A DNA stretch of 29,636 bases. Origin: JBQTHP01 sp052389755. GTDB lineage: Bacteria; Pseudomonadota; Gammaproteobacteria; Steroidobacterales; Steroidobacteraceae. Within the stretch, counting starts at the first letter, position 1; each line of letters starts with the position of its first letter. Position numbers and translations under genes: made by a program. The notes below the pieces were generated by a model. The model was not told the origin of the DNA and made no database searches. It was given only the letters and a program-made list of their open reading frames with translations. Positions 15,105 to 29,108 of the stretch are shown piece after piece. The DNA lies in contig JBQTHP010000070.1 in the NCBI GenBank assembly GCA_052389755.1, forward strand, positions 1 to 29,636, read 5' to 3'.

Positions 15105-15524
15105 CTACCACTTCCCGGTGTTGGGCATCGACTTCCATGGCTCCGCCGGAGCGAGCGGCGCGCCTTTCTGCAGCAGCTCGATGGAGATCTCGTCCGGCGA
15201 GCGCACGAACGCCATGTGTCCATCGCGCGGCGGGCGGTTGATCGTCACGCCGTGGTCGGCCAGGCGCCGGCACGTGGCGTAGATGTCGTCCACCACATAC
15301 GCCAGGTGCCCGAAGTTGCGTCCGCCCGTATACGCTTCCGGATCCCAGTTCCAGGTCAGCTCGATCTGCGCCGCGCGGTCGCCCGGCGCCGCAAGAAAGA
15401 CGAGCGTGTAGCGCCCGTCACGATTGTCCTTGCGCGAGATTTCCTCCAGCCCGAGCGCGTCACGATAGAAGCGCAGCGAGCCTTCGAGATCCGTCACGCG
15501 AACCATCGTATGCAGATACTTCAT
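15105..15524 (-). CDS. gloA: Glyoxalase I (lactoylglutathione lyase)
   Basis: A 139-residue single-VOC protein that aligns with E. coli GloA at the start (KYLHTMVRVTDLEGSLRFY) and through the core. All four metal ligands are in the expected places: H5, E55 (QIELTWNW), H73 (FGHLAY) and E116 (ISIELLQ); E. coli uses H5, E56, H74 and E122. It would convert the methylglyoxal-glutathione hemithioacetal to S-lactoylglutathione in the cytoplasm. The C terminus carries a short extra tail (PAEPWKSMPNTGKW). Its ATG shares one base with the ilvB stop (TGATG), indicating translational coupling. Why a methylglyoxal enzyme is coupled to acetolactate synthase is not obvious. Confidence 0.9.
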   Translation of the reverse strand: MKYLHTMVRVTDLEGSLRFYRDALGLEEISRKDNRDGRYTLVFLAAPGDRAAQIELTWNWDPEAYTGGRNFGHLAYVVDDIYATCRRLADHGVTINRPPRDGHMAFVRSPDEISIELLQKGAPLAPAEPWKSMPNTGKW

Positions 15525-17371
15525 CAGAACATCTCGGAAGGCCCCGGCGTCTTGATGTCGACCTCGTGGCGCGAGGCGATGAACTCGCCGGTGATCATCT
15601 CGTCGTAGCCCTGCCCGGGACCGACCATGGGATACACGCCTGCGTCGGGATCGATCATCACCTCGAGAAACGCAGGCCCCGGGTACGCAACGAACTCCTC
15701 GATCACGCGCGGCACGTCGTCCTTGCGGTCGAGCCGCACCGCGTAGCCGAAGCCGTCCGCCTGGGCGGTCTTCACGAAATCCTTCTTGTGAAGCGACTTG
15801 TCCGAAGCGGACAGCCGGCCCTTGAAGAACAGTTTCTGCCACTGCTTCACCATGCCGTCGCCGAAATTGTTGAGCACAACCACCTTCACCGGCAGGTCGT
15901 ACGTGGTGACGGTCTCGAGCTCGCCGATGTTCATGCGAATGCTCGCATCGCCGTCGATGTCGATGACGAGGCGGCTCGGGTTCGCGATCTGTGCGCCGAT
16001 CGCGGCCGGCAGGCCGAAGCCCATCGTGCCCATGCTGCCGGAGGTGAGCCACAGGCGCGGTGAGCGGAAGTCGCAGTACTGCGCGGCCCACATCTGGTGC
16101 TGGCCCACGCCGGTCGAGATGATGGCCTCGCCTCGGGTGCGGCGATTCAGCTCCTCGATCAGATAGTGCGGCTGGATCAGTGCGCTCTTGCGATCGTAGT
16201 TCATCGCGTGCGCGCGTTTCAGCTCCGCGAGCTCGGCGCGCCACGCGGAAAAGTCGCGCTGGAACCGCTCGCGATTGCCATGGGCGGTGAGGGCCTGCAG
16301 AGCGTCCGCGAGCAAGCCGATGTGCGTCCACTGCGCTGCCTTCACCTTGTTGATCTCGGCGCGGTCCACGTCGAGGTGTGCGATGCGCTTGGCGTTCCTC
16401 GCGAACTTGGCCGGCACGCCCGCGACGCGATCGTCGAAACGCGAGCCGACCGCGATCAGGAAGTCGCAGTCTTCGACGGCGTAGTTCGCGAACGCCGCCC
16501 CGTGCATGCCGAGCATGCGCATCGAAAGGGGATGCGCAGTGTCGATCGCGCCGATGCCCATGAGCGTGGTGACGACGGGAACACCGAACGCGTCGGCGAA
16601 CTCGCGCAGCCGGTCCGCCGCGCCGGCGTTGATGACTCCCCCGCCGGCGTAGATGAGCGGCCGCTGCGCCTCGCCGAGCATCGCGAAGAATTGGGCGGCC
16701 TCTGCCCCGCCGAGTGCATGACTCCGAAGCTCCTCGAGCCGACGCCGGTAACCCGGCACCGGCAGGGACCCCGCGCCGGCGAACGCTCCCTGCCAGTTCT
16801 GCACGTCTTTCGGAACGTCGATGACGACCGGACCCGGGCGGCCCGTGCGCGCGATCTCGAACGCGGTCCGGACCGTTGCTTCGAGCTTCGTCGCATCGGT
16901 CACGAGAAAAACGTGCTTCGCGACCGCGCCCATGATCGACGGCACCGGCGCTTCCTGGAACGCATCGGTACCGATCGCGGCGGTCGGCACCTGCCCGCAG
17001 ATGACGACGATGGGCACGGAGTCCGCCATGCAGTCGCGCACCGGCGTCACGGTATTGGTCGCGCCGGGGCCGGATGTGACGAGACACACGCCGACGCGCC
17101 CGCTCGCACGCGCGTAGCCCGCCGCCATGAAGCCCGCGCCCTGCTCGTTCGCCGGCACGATCAGCGGCATCGGCGGAGCGCCGTTGCGCGTCGCCTGCTC
17201 GTTGTAGAGAAACACCGCGTCGTACGTCGGCAGGATCGCGCCGCCGCTGTAACCGAAGATCGCCGACACGCCTTCGTCGGCGAGCACCTGCACGATCATC
17301 TGCGCGCCGGTCATCTCGCGACCGGCAAGCGCATGAGCTCCGGGGCGGGTTTGAATGAAGGTGTCGCTCAT
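15524..17371 (-). CDS. ilvB: Acetolactate synthase large subunit
   Basis: A 615-residue ThDP enzyme condensing two pyruvates to acetolactate, or pyruvate plus 2-oxobutanoate to acetohydroxybutyrate, in valine/leucine/isoleucine synthesis. The N-terminal PYR domain shows FGYSGGAILP and catalytic E76 in NEQGAGF. The central domain (about 215-350) is the FAD/DHAP-like module. The C-terminal PP domain shows the ThDP/Mg motif from GDAS (474-477) to the paired Asn 501-502. The alanine in GDAS is also found in yeast ILV2. MVKQWQKLFF follows as expected. The sequence has a longer N-terminal extension (about 20 residues) than many bacterial forms. It is first gene of an ilvB-gloA-eamA run and is divergent from the small subunit, with 123 bases between them and no clear promoter. 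Confidence 0.95.
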   Translation of the reverse strand: MSDTFIQTRPGAHALAGREMTGAQMIVQVLADEGVSAIFGYSGGAILPTYDAVFLYNEQATRNGAPPMPLIVPANEQGAGFMAAGYARASGRVGVCLVTSGPGATNTVTPVRDCMADSVPIVVICGQVPTAAIGTDAFQEAPVPSIMGAVAKHVFLVTDATKLEATVRTAFEIARTGRPGPVVIDVPKDVQNWQGAFAGAGSLPVPGYRRRLEELRSHALGGAEAAQFFAMLGEAQRPLIYAGGGVINAGAADRLREFADAFGVPVVTTLMGIGAIDTAHPLSMRMLGMHGAAFANYAVEDCDFLIAVGSRFDDRVAGVPAKFARNAKRIAHLDVDRAEINKVKAAQWTHIGLLADALQALTAHGNRERFQRDFSAWRAELAELKRAHAMNYDRKSALIQPHYLIEELNRRTRGEAIISTGVGQHQMWAAQYCDFRSPRLWLTSGSMGTMGFGLPAAIGAQIANPSRLVIDIDGDASIRMNIGELETVTTYDLPVKVVVLNNFGDGMVKQWQKLFFKGRLSASDKSLHKKDFVKTAQADGFGYAVRLDRKDDVPRVIEEFVAYPGPAFLEVMIDPDAGVYPMVGPGQGYDEMITGEFIASRHEVDIKTPGPSEMF

Positions 17372-17494
17372 AACTCTCGGCCGAGCCTAGCAGCTCGCGT
17401 CGAAGCCACGAAAGAACGATTTCGCCCGGCTGATTCCTCGCGGCCGGTGCGCGGCAGATCGTATATCCTCGATGTGTTCCCCGGTTTTGGCACC

Positions 17495-18019
17495 ATGCGC
17501 CACATCATCGCGGTCCTGCTGCAGAACGAAGCCGGCGCCCTCGCGCGGGTGGCGGGCCTTTTCTCCGCTCGCGGCTACAACATCGAGTCATTGTCGGTCG
17601 CGCCGACCGAGGATCCGACCGTCTCGCGCATCACGCTCGTGACGAAGGGTTCCGACGCCGTCATCCAGCAGATCGCCAACCAGCTCTACAAGCTCATCGA
17701 CATCGTGAGCGTCGAGGACATGACGCTCGGCGAGCACCTCGAGCGCGAGCTCGTGCTGCTGAAGCTGCGCGTGCGGCCGGCCGACACCGACGCGGTGCGC
17801 GGCTACGTCGTGCGCGCGGGCGGACGCGTACTCGACCCGGCCACCGAGTGCTTCATCGTCGAGCTCACGGCAAGCGAGGCCGAGGTCAATGCGCTGATCC
17901 GCGATCTCGGCGTGCGCGCCGAGATCGCGGTGGTGGTTCGAATCGGCGCGCGGGGGATGGGCCCCGGCGCGGCCGCGGCCCCGTCCTCCGGCCGGAAAGC
18001 GGAAGCCGGAAGCCGGTAG
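17495..18019 (+). CDS. ilvN: Acetolactate synthase small (regulatory) subunit
   Basis: A 174-residue regulatory subunit. The N-terminal ACT domain reads MRHIIAVLLQNEAGALARVAGLFSARG, then YNIESLSVAPTEDPTVSRIT, followed by the C-terminal domain (LERELVLLKLRV ... FIVELTASEAEVNALI). It binds valine and activates and feedback-inhibits the large subunit. Start ATG 17495; no good Shine-Dalgarno precedes it. The last ten residues (SGRKAEAGSR) are encoded by a dispersed repeat (17988-18019) whose final bases provide the TAG stop, so the native C terminus has probably been replaced. Usual length is about 160-170. It is transcribed away from its large subunit rather than downstream of it, which is unusual. 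Confidence 0.94.
   Translation: MRHIIAVLLQNEAGALARVAGLFSARGYNIESLSVAPTEDPTVSRITLVTKGSDAVIQQIANQLYKLIDIVSVEDMTLGEHLERELVLLKLRVRPADTDAVRGYVVRAGGRVLDPATECFIVELTASEAEVNALIRDLGVRAEIAVVVRIGARGMGPGAAAAPSSGRKAEAGSR
17988..18019 (-). repeat. 32-bp dispersed repeat, copy 1
   Basis: The reverse complement matches 28416-28447 at 29 of 32 positions. This copy forms the end of ilvN, including its stop codon. The unit is rich in ccggaa/gcgga steps and so can pair with itself; it may be a REP-like element. Confidence 0.7.
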
Positions 18020-18092
18020 CCCTTCGACAGAGCGAACCGAAGCCGCGACGAGCGGATCGCTGCGACATCGACCCAAGGCATAACGTTCGCGC

Positions 18093-20333
18093 ATGAACCG
18101 CCGCCTCTTCGTCCAGACCTCGCTCACCGCCGCCGGCGGGTTGCTGATCCAGCCGGCGATGCATCGCATCGCGATCGCAGCGGAAGGCAACGCGGCGAAG
18201 CCCGCGCCGCCCAACCCGCTGGGCGTGTACGTGCGCATCGAGCCCGACAACCGGATCGTGATCGGTGCGCGAAGTCCCGAGATCGGCCAGGGTGTGAAGA
18301 CGTCGTTGCCCATGATTCTCGCCGATGAGCTCGACGTGGACTGGCAGCAGGTCAGCGTCGAGCAGCTGCCGCTGGGCATTGTGTTCGGTGGCGCGGCACC
18401 GGCCTGGAAGTACGGCCCGCAGGGCGCGGGCGGGAGCACGAGCATTCCGGATGCGTGGGCCGATCTCCGTCAGATCGGTGCGCAGGGGCGCTGGCTCATG
18501 CGGGCGGCCGCGGCGCGCGAATGGGGCGTGCCGATCGAGTCCGTGCGGACCGACGCGGGCCACGTGGTGGGCGGCGCCGGCGCGAACGGTCGGCGGGCCT
18601 CCTATGGGCAGCTTGCCCGCGCAGCGGCAACGCTGGCGCTGCCGATCGAACCGCTGCCGGTCAAGAAACCGGGCGAGTACCGCATCATCGGACGACCGAC
18701 CCGCGTGGTGGATGCCGCCGAGATCGTCTCGGGTCAGGCGCGTTACGGCATCGACGTGCGCGAGCCGGGCGCGTTCGTCGCGGTGATCGCACGATGTCCG
18801 TACTTCGACGGCGGCATCGAGAGTTTCGACGATGCCGCCGCGCGGCGCGTGCCGGGCGTGAAGACGGTCGTCGTCGTGCCGGGTCCGAAGGCCGACGAGC
18901 CGTTGACCACGAACCTCGCGACGGGTATCGCGGTCGTCGCCTCGGACACCTGGTCGGCGCTGAAGGGCCGCGAGGCGCTGAAGATCACGTGGCGGCGCGG
19001 CCCGCATGCGGGCGAATCGAGCGCGACGCTCGATGCGCAGTGCAAGCGCCTTCTCGCAGGCAGCGGGCAGGTCGTGCGCAACGATGGTGACTTCGACGCT
19101 GCACGGGCCGCGGCCGCGCGCATCGTGGAGGCGCGCTATCGCGTGCCGTTCGTCTCGCACTGCCCGCTCGAGCCGCAGAACGCTTTCGTTCACGTCGAAG
19201 CCGATCGCGCACGGGTGATCGCGCCGGTGCAGCAGCCGGCCGGGGCCCAGCGCATCGTCAACCTGGTGACGGGCATCCCGCGCGAGCGCATCGACGTACA
19301 GATGACGCGCGTCGGCGGCGGTTTCGGACGTCGCTTGAGCTCGGATTACGTCGCCGAGGCGGCAATCGTCTCGAAGGCCGCGGGGCTGCCGATCAAGCTG
19401 CAATGGAGCCGCGAGGATGACCTGCAGCACGATTTTTTCCGCCCGTTCGGCCACCACCATGTCATCGCCGCGCTCGATGCGGACGGCGCGATCACGGGAT
19501 GGACGCACCGCCTCGCGAGCGCCTCGAAGTATTACCGGCGCGCCAATGTGAAGCCCGAGGACATGTGGACGCCGGAGCTCTATCCGGATGATGTTCCGGC
19601 GCGGCTGGTACCGAACCTCCGTCTGGAGTGGTTTCCCGTCGAGTCGGGGATTCCGCGCGGCTCGTGGCGCGCCCCGGCGCACACGGCGAATGCGTTCGTC
19701 GTCCAGAGCTTCATCGATGAGATCGCGCATGCCGCGCGCCGTGATCCGCTCGAGTTGCGGCTGGCGCTGCTCGGAGCTGATCGCGAGCTGCCCTACGATC
19801 AGCACGGCGGTCCCAGGTTCTCGACCGGGCGTCTGGCCGCCGTTCTGCGCAAAGCAGCCGACGGCATCCGCTGGGGTCGTCGGGCCGGCCGCCGCCGCGG
19901 CCTCGGCCTTGCGGCGCACTTCACGTTCGGCGGCTACGCGGCGCATGCGATGGAGGTCGAAGTGGACCGGGCTGGCGAGCTGCGAATCCATAGAGTCGTG
20001 ACGGCCATCGACTGCGGACGGCCCATCAACCCCCTCGGGATCGAAGCTCAGATGCAGGGCGGCACAATCGATGGACTTTCAACGGCACTCGGGCTGGAGA
20101 TCACCATCGAGGGCGGCCGCGTAGTGCAGCGCAATTTCTCCGACTACCCCCTGCTGCGGATGGACGCGGCGCCGGACGTCGAAGTGCACATCGTCCCCTC
20201 CGAGGCAGACCCCGCCGGGTGCGGGGAGATGGGCATACCGACCACCGCGCCGGCGCTGACGAACGCCATTTTCGCGGCCACGGGCCTGCGCGTGCGCGAT
20301 CTGCCGATACGCGACCAACTCCGCAAGACATAA
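18093..20333 (+). CDS. Molybdopterin-binding oxidoreductase subunit (isoquinoline 1-oxidoreductase beta-like)
   Basis: A 746-residue exported molybdenum hydroxylase large subunit of the xanthine-dehydrogenase family. The N terminus (NRRLFVQTSLTAAGGLLIQPA) is Tat-like, with RRLF. Aldehyde-oxidase motifs include EIGQGVKTSLPMILADEL, VGGGFGRRLSSDYVAEAA, PRGSWRAPAH and the region GCGEMGIPTTAPALTNAIFAATG with the probable catalytic glutamate E712. Two-subunit enzymes of this type need a small [2Fe-2S] partner (IorA-like) and usually a cytochrome; neither is adjacent here. The upstream neighbour is ilvN and the downstream one is the poly-HAMP kinase. It may work with a partner encoded elsewhere. The start lacks a Shine-Dalgarno; a weak TAACGT box ends six bases upstream. 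Confidence 0.92.
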   Translation: MNRRLFVQTSLTAAGGLLIQPAMHRIAIAAEGNAAKPAPPNPLGVYVRIEPDNRIVIGARSPEIGQGVKTSLPMILADELDVDWQQVSVEQLPLGIVFGGAAPAWKYGPQGAGGSTSIPDAWADLRQIGAQGRWLMRAAAAREWGVPIESVRTDAGHVVGGAGANGRRASYGQLARAAATLALPIEPLPVKKPGEYRIIGRPTRVVDAAEIVSGQARYGIDVREPGAFVAVIARCPYFDGGIESFDDAAARRVPGVKTVVVVPGPKADEPLTTNLATGIAVVASDTWSALKGREALKITWRRGPHAGESSATLDAQCKRLLAGSGQVVRNDGDFDAARAAAARIVEARYRVPFVSHCPLEPQNAFVHVEADRARVIAPVQQPAGAQRIVNLVTGIPRERIDVQMTRVGGGFGRRLSSDYVAEAAIVSKAAGLPIKLQWSREDDLQHDFFRPFGHHHVIAALDADGAITGWTHRLASASKYYRRANVKPEDMWTPELYPDDVPARLVPNLRLEWFPVESGIPRGSWRAPAHTANAFVVQSFIDEIAHAARRDPLELRLALLGADRELPYDQHGGPRFSTGRLAAVLRKAADGIRWGRRAGRRRGLGLAAHFTFGGYAAHAMEVEVDRAGELRIHRVVTAIDCGRPINPLGIEAQMQGGTIDGLSTALGLEITIEGGRVVQRNFSDYPLLRMDAAPDVEVHIVPSEADPAGCGEMGIPTTAPALTNAIFAATGLRVRDLPIRDQLRKT

Positions 20334-20371
20334 CGAAATTCAGCCGCGCTGCCCCCGGATCCAGACGCCCT

Positions 20372-20401
20372 TTGCGTTCGCACAAACGCGCAGCGTATAG
20401 T
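20372..20401 (+). promoter_or_regulatory. Candidate sigma-70 promoter for kinase operon
   Basis: TTGCGT (20372-20377), an 18-base spacer and TATAGT (20396-20401). If used, the message would carry a leader of about 220 bases before the ATG at 20629. Sequence resemblance only. Confidence 0.3.
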
Positions 20402-20586
20402 CGGTTCACGAAGAGACCCGACCCGGCATACTCGCGATAAAAACTAGAGCCGGGCTGTAGACGACGGGGCGGTCGGACACTTGCGCGTATTGCCGCACGA
20501 TGCGCGCGGATCCAGGATTTATTTCCGGGAAACGTCGGTCCGATCAAATGTTTGCGACATTGATTCGTCCGGCGCACCCGGGGGCG

Positions 20587-20612
20587 GTGCAGGATTTCTG
20601 CCTCTCCTGCAC
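20587..20612 (+). promoter_or_regulatory. Leader hairpin ahead of poly-HAMP kinase
   Basis: gtgcagga (20587-20594) and tcctgcac (20605-20612) form a perfect 8-bp stem with a 10-base loop. It stands four bases before the G-rich ribosome site (20616-20621) and could modulate translation or stability. Confidence 0.4.
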
Positions 20613-20628
20613 TCCGGGGGGCTAGCGC

Positions 20629-26646
<6,018 letters not shown>

Positions 26647-26652
26647 CTCGCC

Positions 26653-28407
26653 ATGACCACGACGCCTCCGATGCGCGCGCCCGAACGGCCACGCATCCTC
26701 ATCGTGGACGACCTGCAGGAGAAGCTGCTGGTCTTCCGCAGCGTGCTCGAAGAGCTCGACGCGGAAGTCATCCTCGCGCGTTCCGGAAGCGAGGCCCTGA
26801 AGCGCATCCTCGAGAAGGAGTTTGCTCTCATTCTTCTCGACGTCAACATGCCCGACATCGACGGCCTCGAGACGGCGAAGCTCATCCGCCGCCATCGCAA
26901 GGCTCAGACGGTGCCGATCATCTTCATCACCGCGTACGCCGACGACATCCAGACCGAGATGGGCTACCGGCTCGGCGCCGTGGACTACATCCTTTCACCT
27001 ATCGTTCCCGACATCCTGCGCACCAAGGTGCGCGTGTTCCTCGATCTGTATCGATCGCAGCAGGCGCTCGAGCGGCGCGTCGAGGAGCGCACTGGCGAGC
27101 TCCTCGAGGTGAACAGGCTGCTGAAGGTCGAGATCGACGAACGGCGGCGCGCCGAGGCCGATCGCGAGATCGCGCTCGCGCGGGAGCAGGCGCTGCGCGT
27201 GCAGGCGGAGGAGCTCTCCCGCCTGAAGGACGAGTTCCTCGCGACGATGTCGCACGAGCTGCGCACGCCGCTGAATGCGATCTTCGGCTGGATCACGCTG
27301 CTGCGTACCCGTCAGCTCGATGACGGCACGCGCCGGCGCGCGATCGAGACGATCGACCGCAACGCGCGCGCGCAGCGGCGCCTCATCGAGGACCTCCTCG
27401 ATATCTCCCGCATCGTCAGCGGCAAGGTGACCCTCGAGCTCGGCAGCCTCGACATGCGCCGTGTGGTCGAAACCGCCATCGAGACGATGCAGCCGGCCGC
27501 GCAGGGCAAGGGCATCAAGATCGTGCCGCTGCTCGACACGTCGGTCGGTGCGATCCGCGGCGATCCCGCGCGACTGCAGCAGGTCGTCTGCAACCTGCTC
27601 TCGAACGCCATCAAGTTCACCGATCGCGGCGGCCAGATCGAGGTGTGCCTCGCGCGTCGCAACGGCGACGCCGAGATCACGGTCCGCGACGACGGTCAGG
27701 GCATCAAGAAGGAGTTCCTGCCCTACGTCTTCGACCGCTTCCGGCAGGAGGACGGCTCGATCAGCCGCCGCCACGGCGGTCTCGGTCTCGGCCTTGCGAT
27801 CGTGCGGCATCTGGTCGAGCTTCACGGCGGCACCGTGGTGGCGGACAGCGCGGGCGAGGGGCTCGGCGCCGCATTTACGGTGCGATTCCCGGCGAGAGCG
27901 CAGGTCGGCCGCGACATGCGGCTCCTGGAAAGAGCTGCGAAGAACGTCGACGGCGAGTCGGTGTCCCTCACCGGCGTGCGGGTGCTCGCGGTGGACGACG
28001 ATCCGGGCGCGCGCGAGCTCCTGGCGCGAATCCTCGAGGGCTACGGCGCCGAGGTACGCCTAGCCGATTCGGGTGCGACCGCGCTCACGGCGCTCTTCGA
28101 GCACAAGCCGGACGTGCTCATCGCCGACATCGGCATGCCCAACATGGACGGGTACGCGCTGATCGAGCAGGTGCGCATGCTCGATCCGGAATACGGCTCA
28201 CGCATTCCGGCGATCGCGGTCACGGCTTACGCATCGGCGCAGGACAGACTGCGCGCGCTGCAGGTCGGCTATCAGAATCACGTCTCGAAACCGGTCGATC
28301 CGCAGGAGCTCGCCGTCGTCGTCGCGAGCCTTACCGGCCGGCTGTCGTCAACCGAGCAAAACAAGCACTCGAATCCGAACGATCGCGGAGAGCGGCTGAA
28401 AAGCTAA
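26653..28407 (+). CDS. Hybrid histidine kinase, REC-HisKA-HATPase-REC
   Basis: A 584-residue cytoplasmic kinase. REC1 (about 14-130) has acceptor D63 (ILLDVNMPDIDG), but the usual Lys-Pro reads Ser-Pro (YILSPIVP). A coiled-coil linker (about 135-190) leads to HisKA with H201 (MSHELRTPLNA). HATPase has N318 (LLSNAIKFT), D346-D347-G-Q-G and GGLGLGLAIV (about 375-384). The C-terminal REC2 (about 440-560) has D492 (VLIADIGMPNMDG) and an intact Lys in HVSKPVD. With a receiver at the front and no sensory domain, it is likely driven by phosphotransfer from, or contact with, the upstream poly-HAMP kinase six bases away. The tail after the REC (about 563-584) is low-complexity and ends just before a repeat hairpin. 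Confidence 0.94.
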   Translation: MTTTPPMRAPERPRILIVDDLQEKLLVFRSVLEELDAEVILARSGSEALKRILEKEFALILLDVNMPDIDGLETAKLIRRHRKAQTVPIIFITAYADDIQTEMGYRLGAVDYILSPIVPDILRTKVRVFLDLYRSQQALERRVEERTGELLEVNRLLKVEIDERRRAEADREIALAREQALRVQAEELSRLKDEFLATMSHELRTPLNAIFGWITLLRTRQLDDGTRRRAIETIDRNARAQRRLIEDLLDISRIVSGKVTLELGSLDMRRVVETAIETMQPAAQGKGIKIVPLLDTSVGAIRGDPARLQQVVCNLLSNAIKFTDRGGQIEVCLARRNGDAEITVRDDGQGIKKEFLPYVFDRFRQEDGSISRRHGGLGLGLAIVRHLVELHGGTVVADSAGEGLGAAFTVRFPARAQVGRDMRLLERAAKNVDGESVSLTGVRVLAVDDDPGARELLARILEGYGAEVRLADSGATALTALFEHKPDVLIADIGMPNMDGYALIEQVRMLDPEYGSRIPAIAVTAYASAQDRLRALQVGYQNHVSKPVDPQELAVVVASLTGRLSSTEQNKHSNPNDRGERLKS

Positions 28408-28415
28408 GCGAGCGG

Positions 28416-28447
28416 CTACCGGCGTCCGCCTTCCGCCTTCCGGCCGG
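28416..28447 (+). repeat. 32-bp dispersed repeat, copy 2
   Basis: 29 of 32 bases match the reverse complement of 17988-18019. It lies eight bases after the stop of the second kinase gene. A further, more diverged inverted copy (28489-28518) lies 41 bases downstream. Confidence 0.7.
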
Positions 28448-28507
28448 ATCGAAGAACGATCACCTGAGCGCTGACGGTAACCCTCTGACCGGAAGGCGGA
28501 GGGCGGA
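28425..28507. terminator. Long hairpin between convergent genes
   Basis: 28425-28443 pairs with 28489-28507: 19 bp with one G-U wobble around a 45-base loop, placed between the stops of the second kinase (+) and the hotdog thioesterase (-). It probably serves as a bidirectional barrier, although no U tract is present. Confidence 0.45.
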
Positions 28508-28523
28508 GGGCGGAAGCCGTTCA

Positions 28524-28958
28524 TCACACGAGCGGCGCGACGGCATCCCGAATCACATCCGGCACCGGCACGGGTCGCCGCGTGGCCGCGTCCACGTAGA
28601 CGTGCGCGAACCGGCCGATCGCGGCCGGCTCGGCGTCGCCTTCGCAAAAGATGCCGATGCGATAGACGATGCTCGTGCGCCCGAGCCGCTCGACGGCAAG
28701 CCCGACCTCGACGCGCTCGGGAAACGACAGCGACTTGAAGAACCGGCAGCTCGTCTCCGCGACGACCCCGATCGCGGGCAATGTACGGATGTCGGCGCCG
28801 CTCGCTTCGATCAGAAAGCCGTTCACGGCGGTATCGAAGTACGAGTAGTAGACGACGTTGTTCACGTGCCCGTAGACGTCGTCGTCCATCCAGCGCGTGG
28901 TGATCGTGCGCCACGCGCGAAAATCATGCCGGCTCGCGGTACCGATTTCGCCCGTCAT
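28524..28958 (-). CDS. Acyl-CoA thioesterase, 4HBT hotdog family
   Basis: A 144-residue hotdog thioesterase of the 4-hydroxybenzoyl-CoA thioesterase/YbgC-FadM class, hydrolysing acyl-CoA in the cytoplasm. The active-site segment is RWMDDDVYGHVNNVVYYSYFDTA, with a catalytic aspartate followed by GHVNN. Further family parts are CRFFKSLSFPERVEVGLAVERLGRTSIVYRIGIF and the terminal RRPVPVPDVIRDAV. The start is ATG 28958; the longer reading to 29084 adds only Arg-rich shadow sequence and would enter the divergent regulatory region. No ribosome site is visible and a TACACT box lies seven bases upstream. It sits between two signalling genes but nothing links it to them functionally. Confidence 0.88.
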   Translation of the reverse strand: MTGEIGTASRHDFRAWRTITTRWMDDDVYGHVNNVVYYSYFDTAVNGFLIEASGADIRTLPAIGVVAETSCRFFKSLSFPERVEVGLAVERLGRTSIVYRIGIFCEGDAEPAAIGRFAHVYVDAATRRPVPVPDVIRDAVAPLV

Positions 28959-28965
28959 CGCGAGC

Positions 28966-28991
28966 AGTGTACCGTCGCGCCTTCGCGACGG
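28966..28991 (-). promoter_or_regulatory. Candidate -10 box and hairpin, leaderless start
   Basis: Minus-strand TACACT (28966-28971) lies seven bases before the thioesterase ATG. An 8-bp perfect hairpin (28972-28979 with 28984-28991, 4-base loop) occupies the -10/-35 spacer and may be an operator. It lies in the 150-base divergent region shared with the receiver gene. Confidence 0.33.
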
Positions 28992-29108
28992 CGCCCGGAA
29001 TGCGAAGATCAAGCTTCTCCGCTGGACGGGATTACGACGTCGGGACCGCGACCTGCTACGCTTCCGGCGGACCGCCACTCTCACTCCGGCCCCCCTGAGG
29101 ATGTGAGC

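Larger units (their letters stand above)
20334..20628. other. 295-bp intergenic region before poly-HAMP kinase
   Basis: No gene is supported on either strand. The region is visibly less GC-rich than its surroundings in places (gataaaaactagag near 20440). It holds a candidate promoter (20372-20401) and a hairpin (20587-20612), so it probably contains a long 5' leader for the kinase operon. Confidence 0.6.

Noticed and set aside
17372..17494. Promoter or attenuator in the ilvB-ilvN divergent region
   Set aside because: TATATC at 17462 has no partner box at normal spacing and I see no leader peptide rich in Ile, Val or Leu nor a terminator/antiterminator pair.
17886..19991. 701-residue minus-strand frame opposite the molybdopterin subunit
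   Set aside because: Antisense shadow with biased Arg/Ala/His composition; the sense gene is strongly supported.
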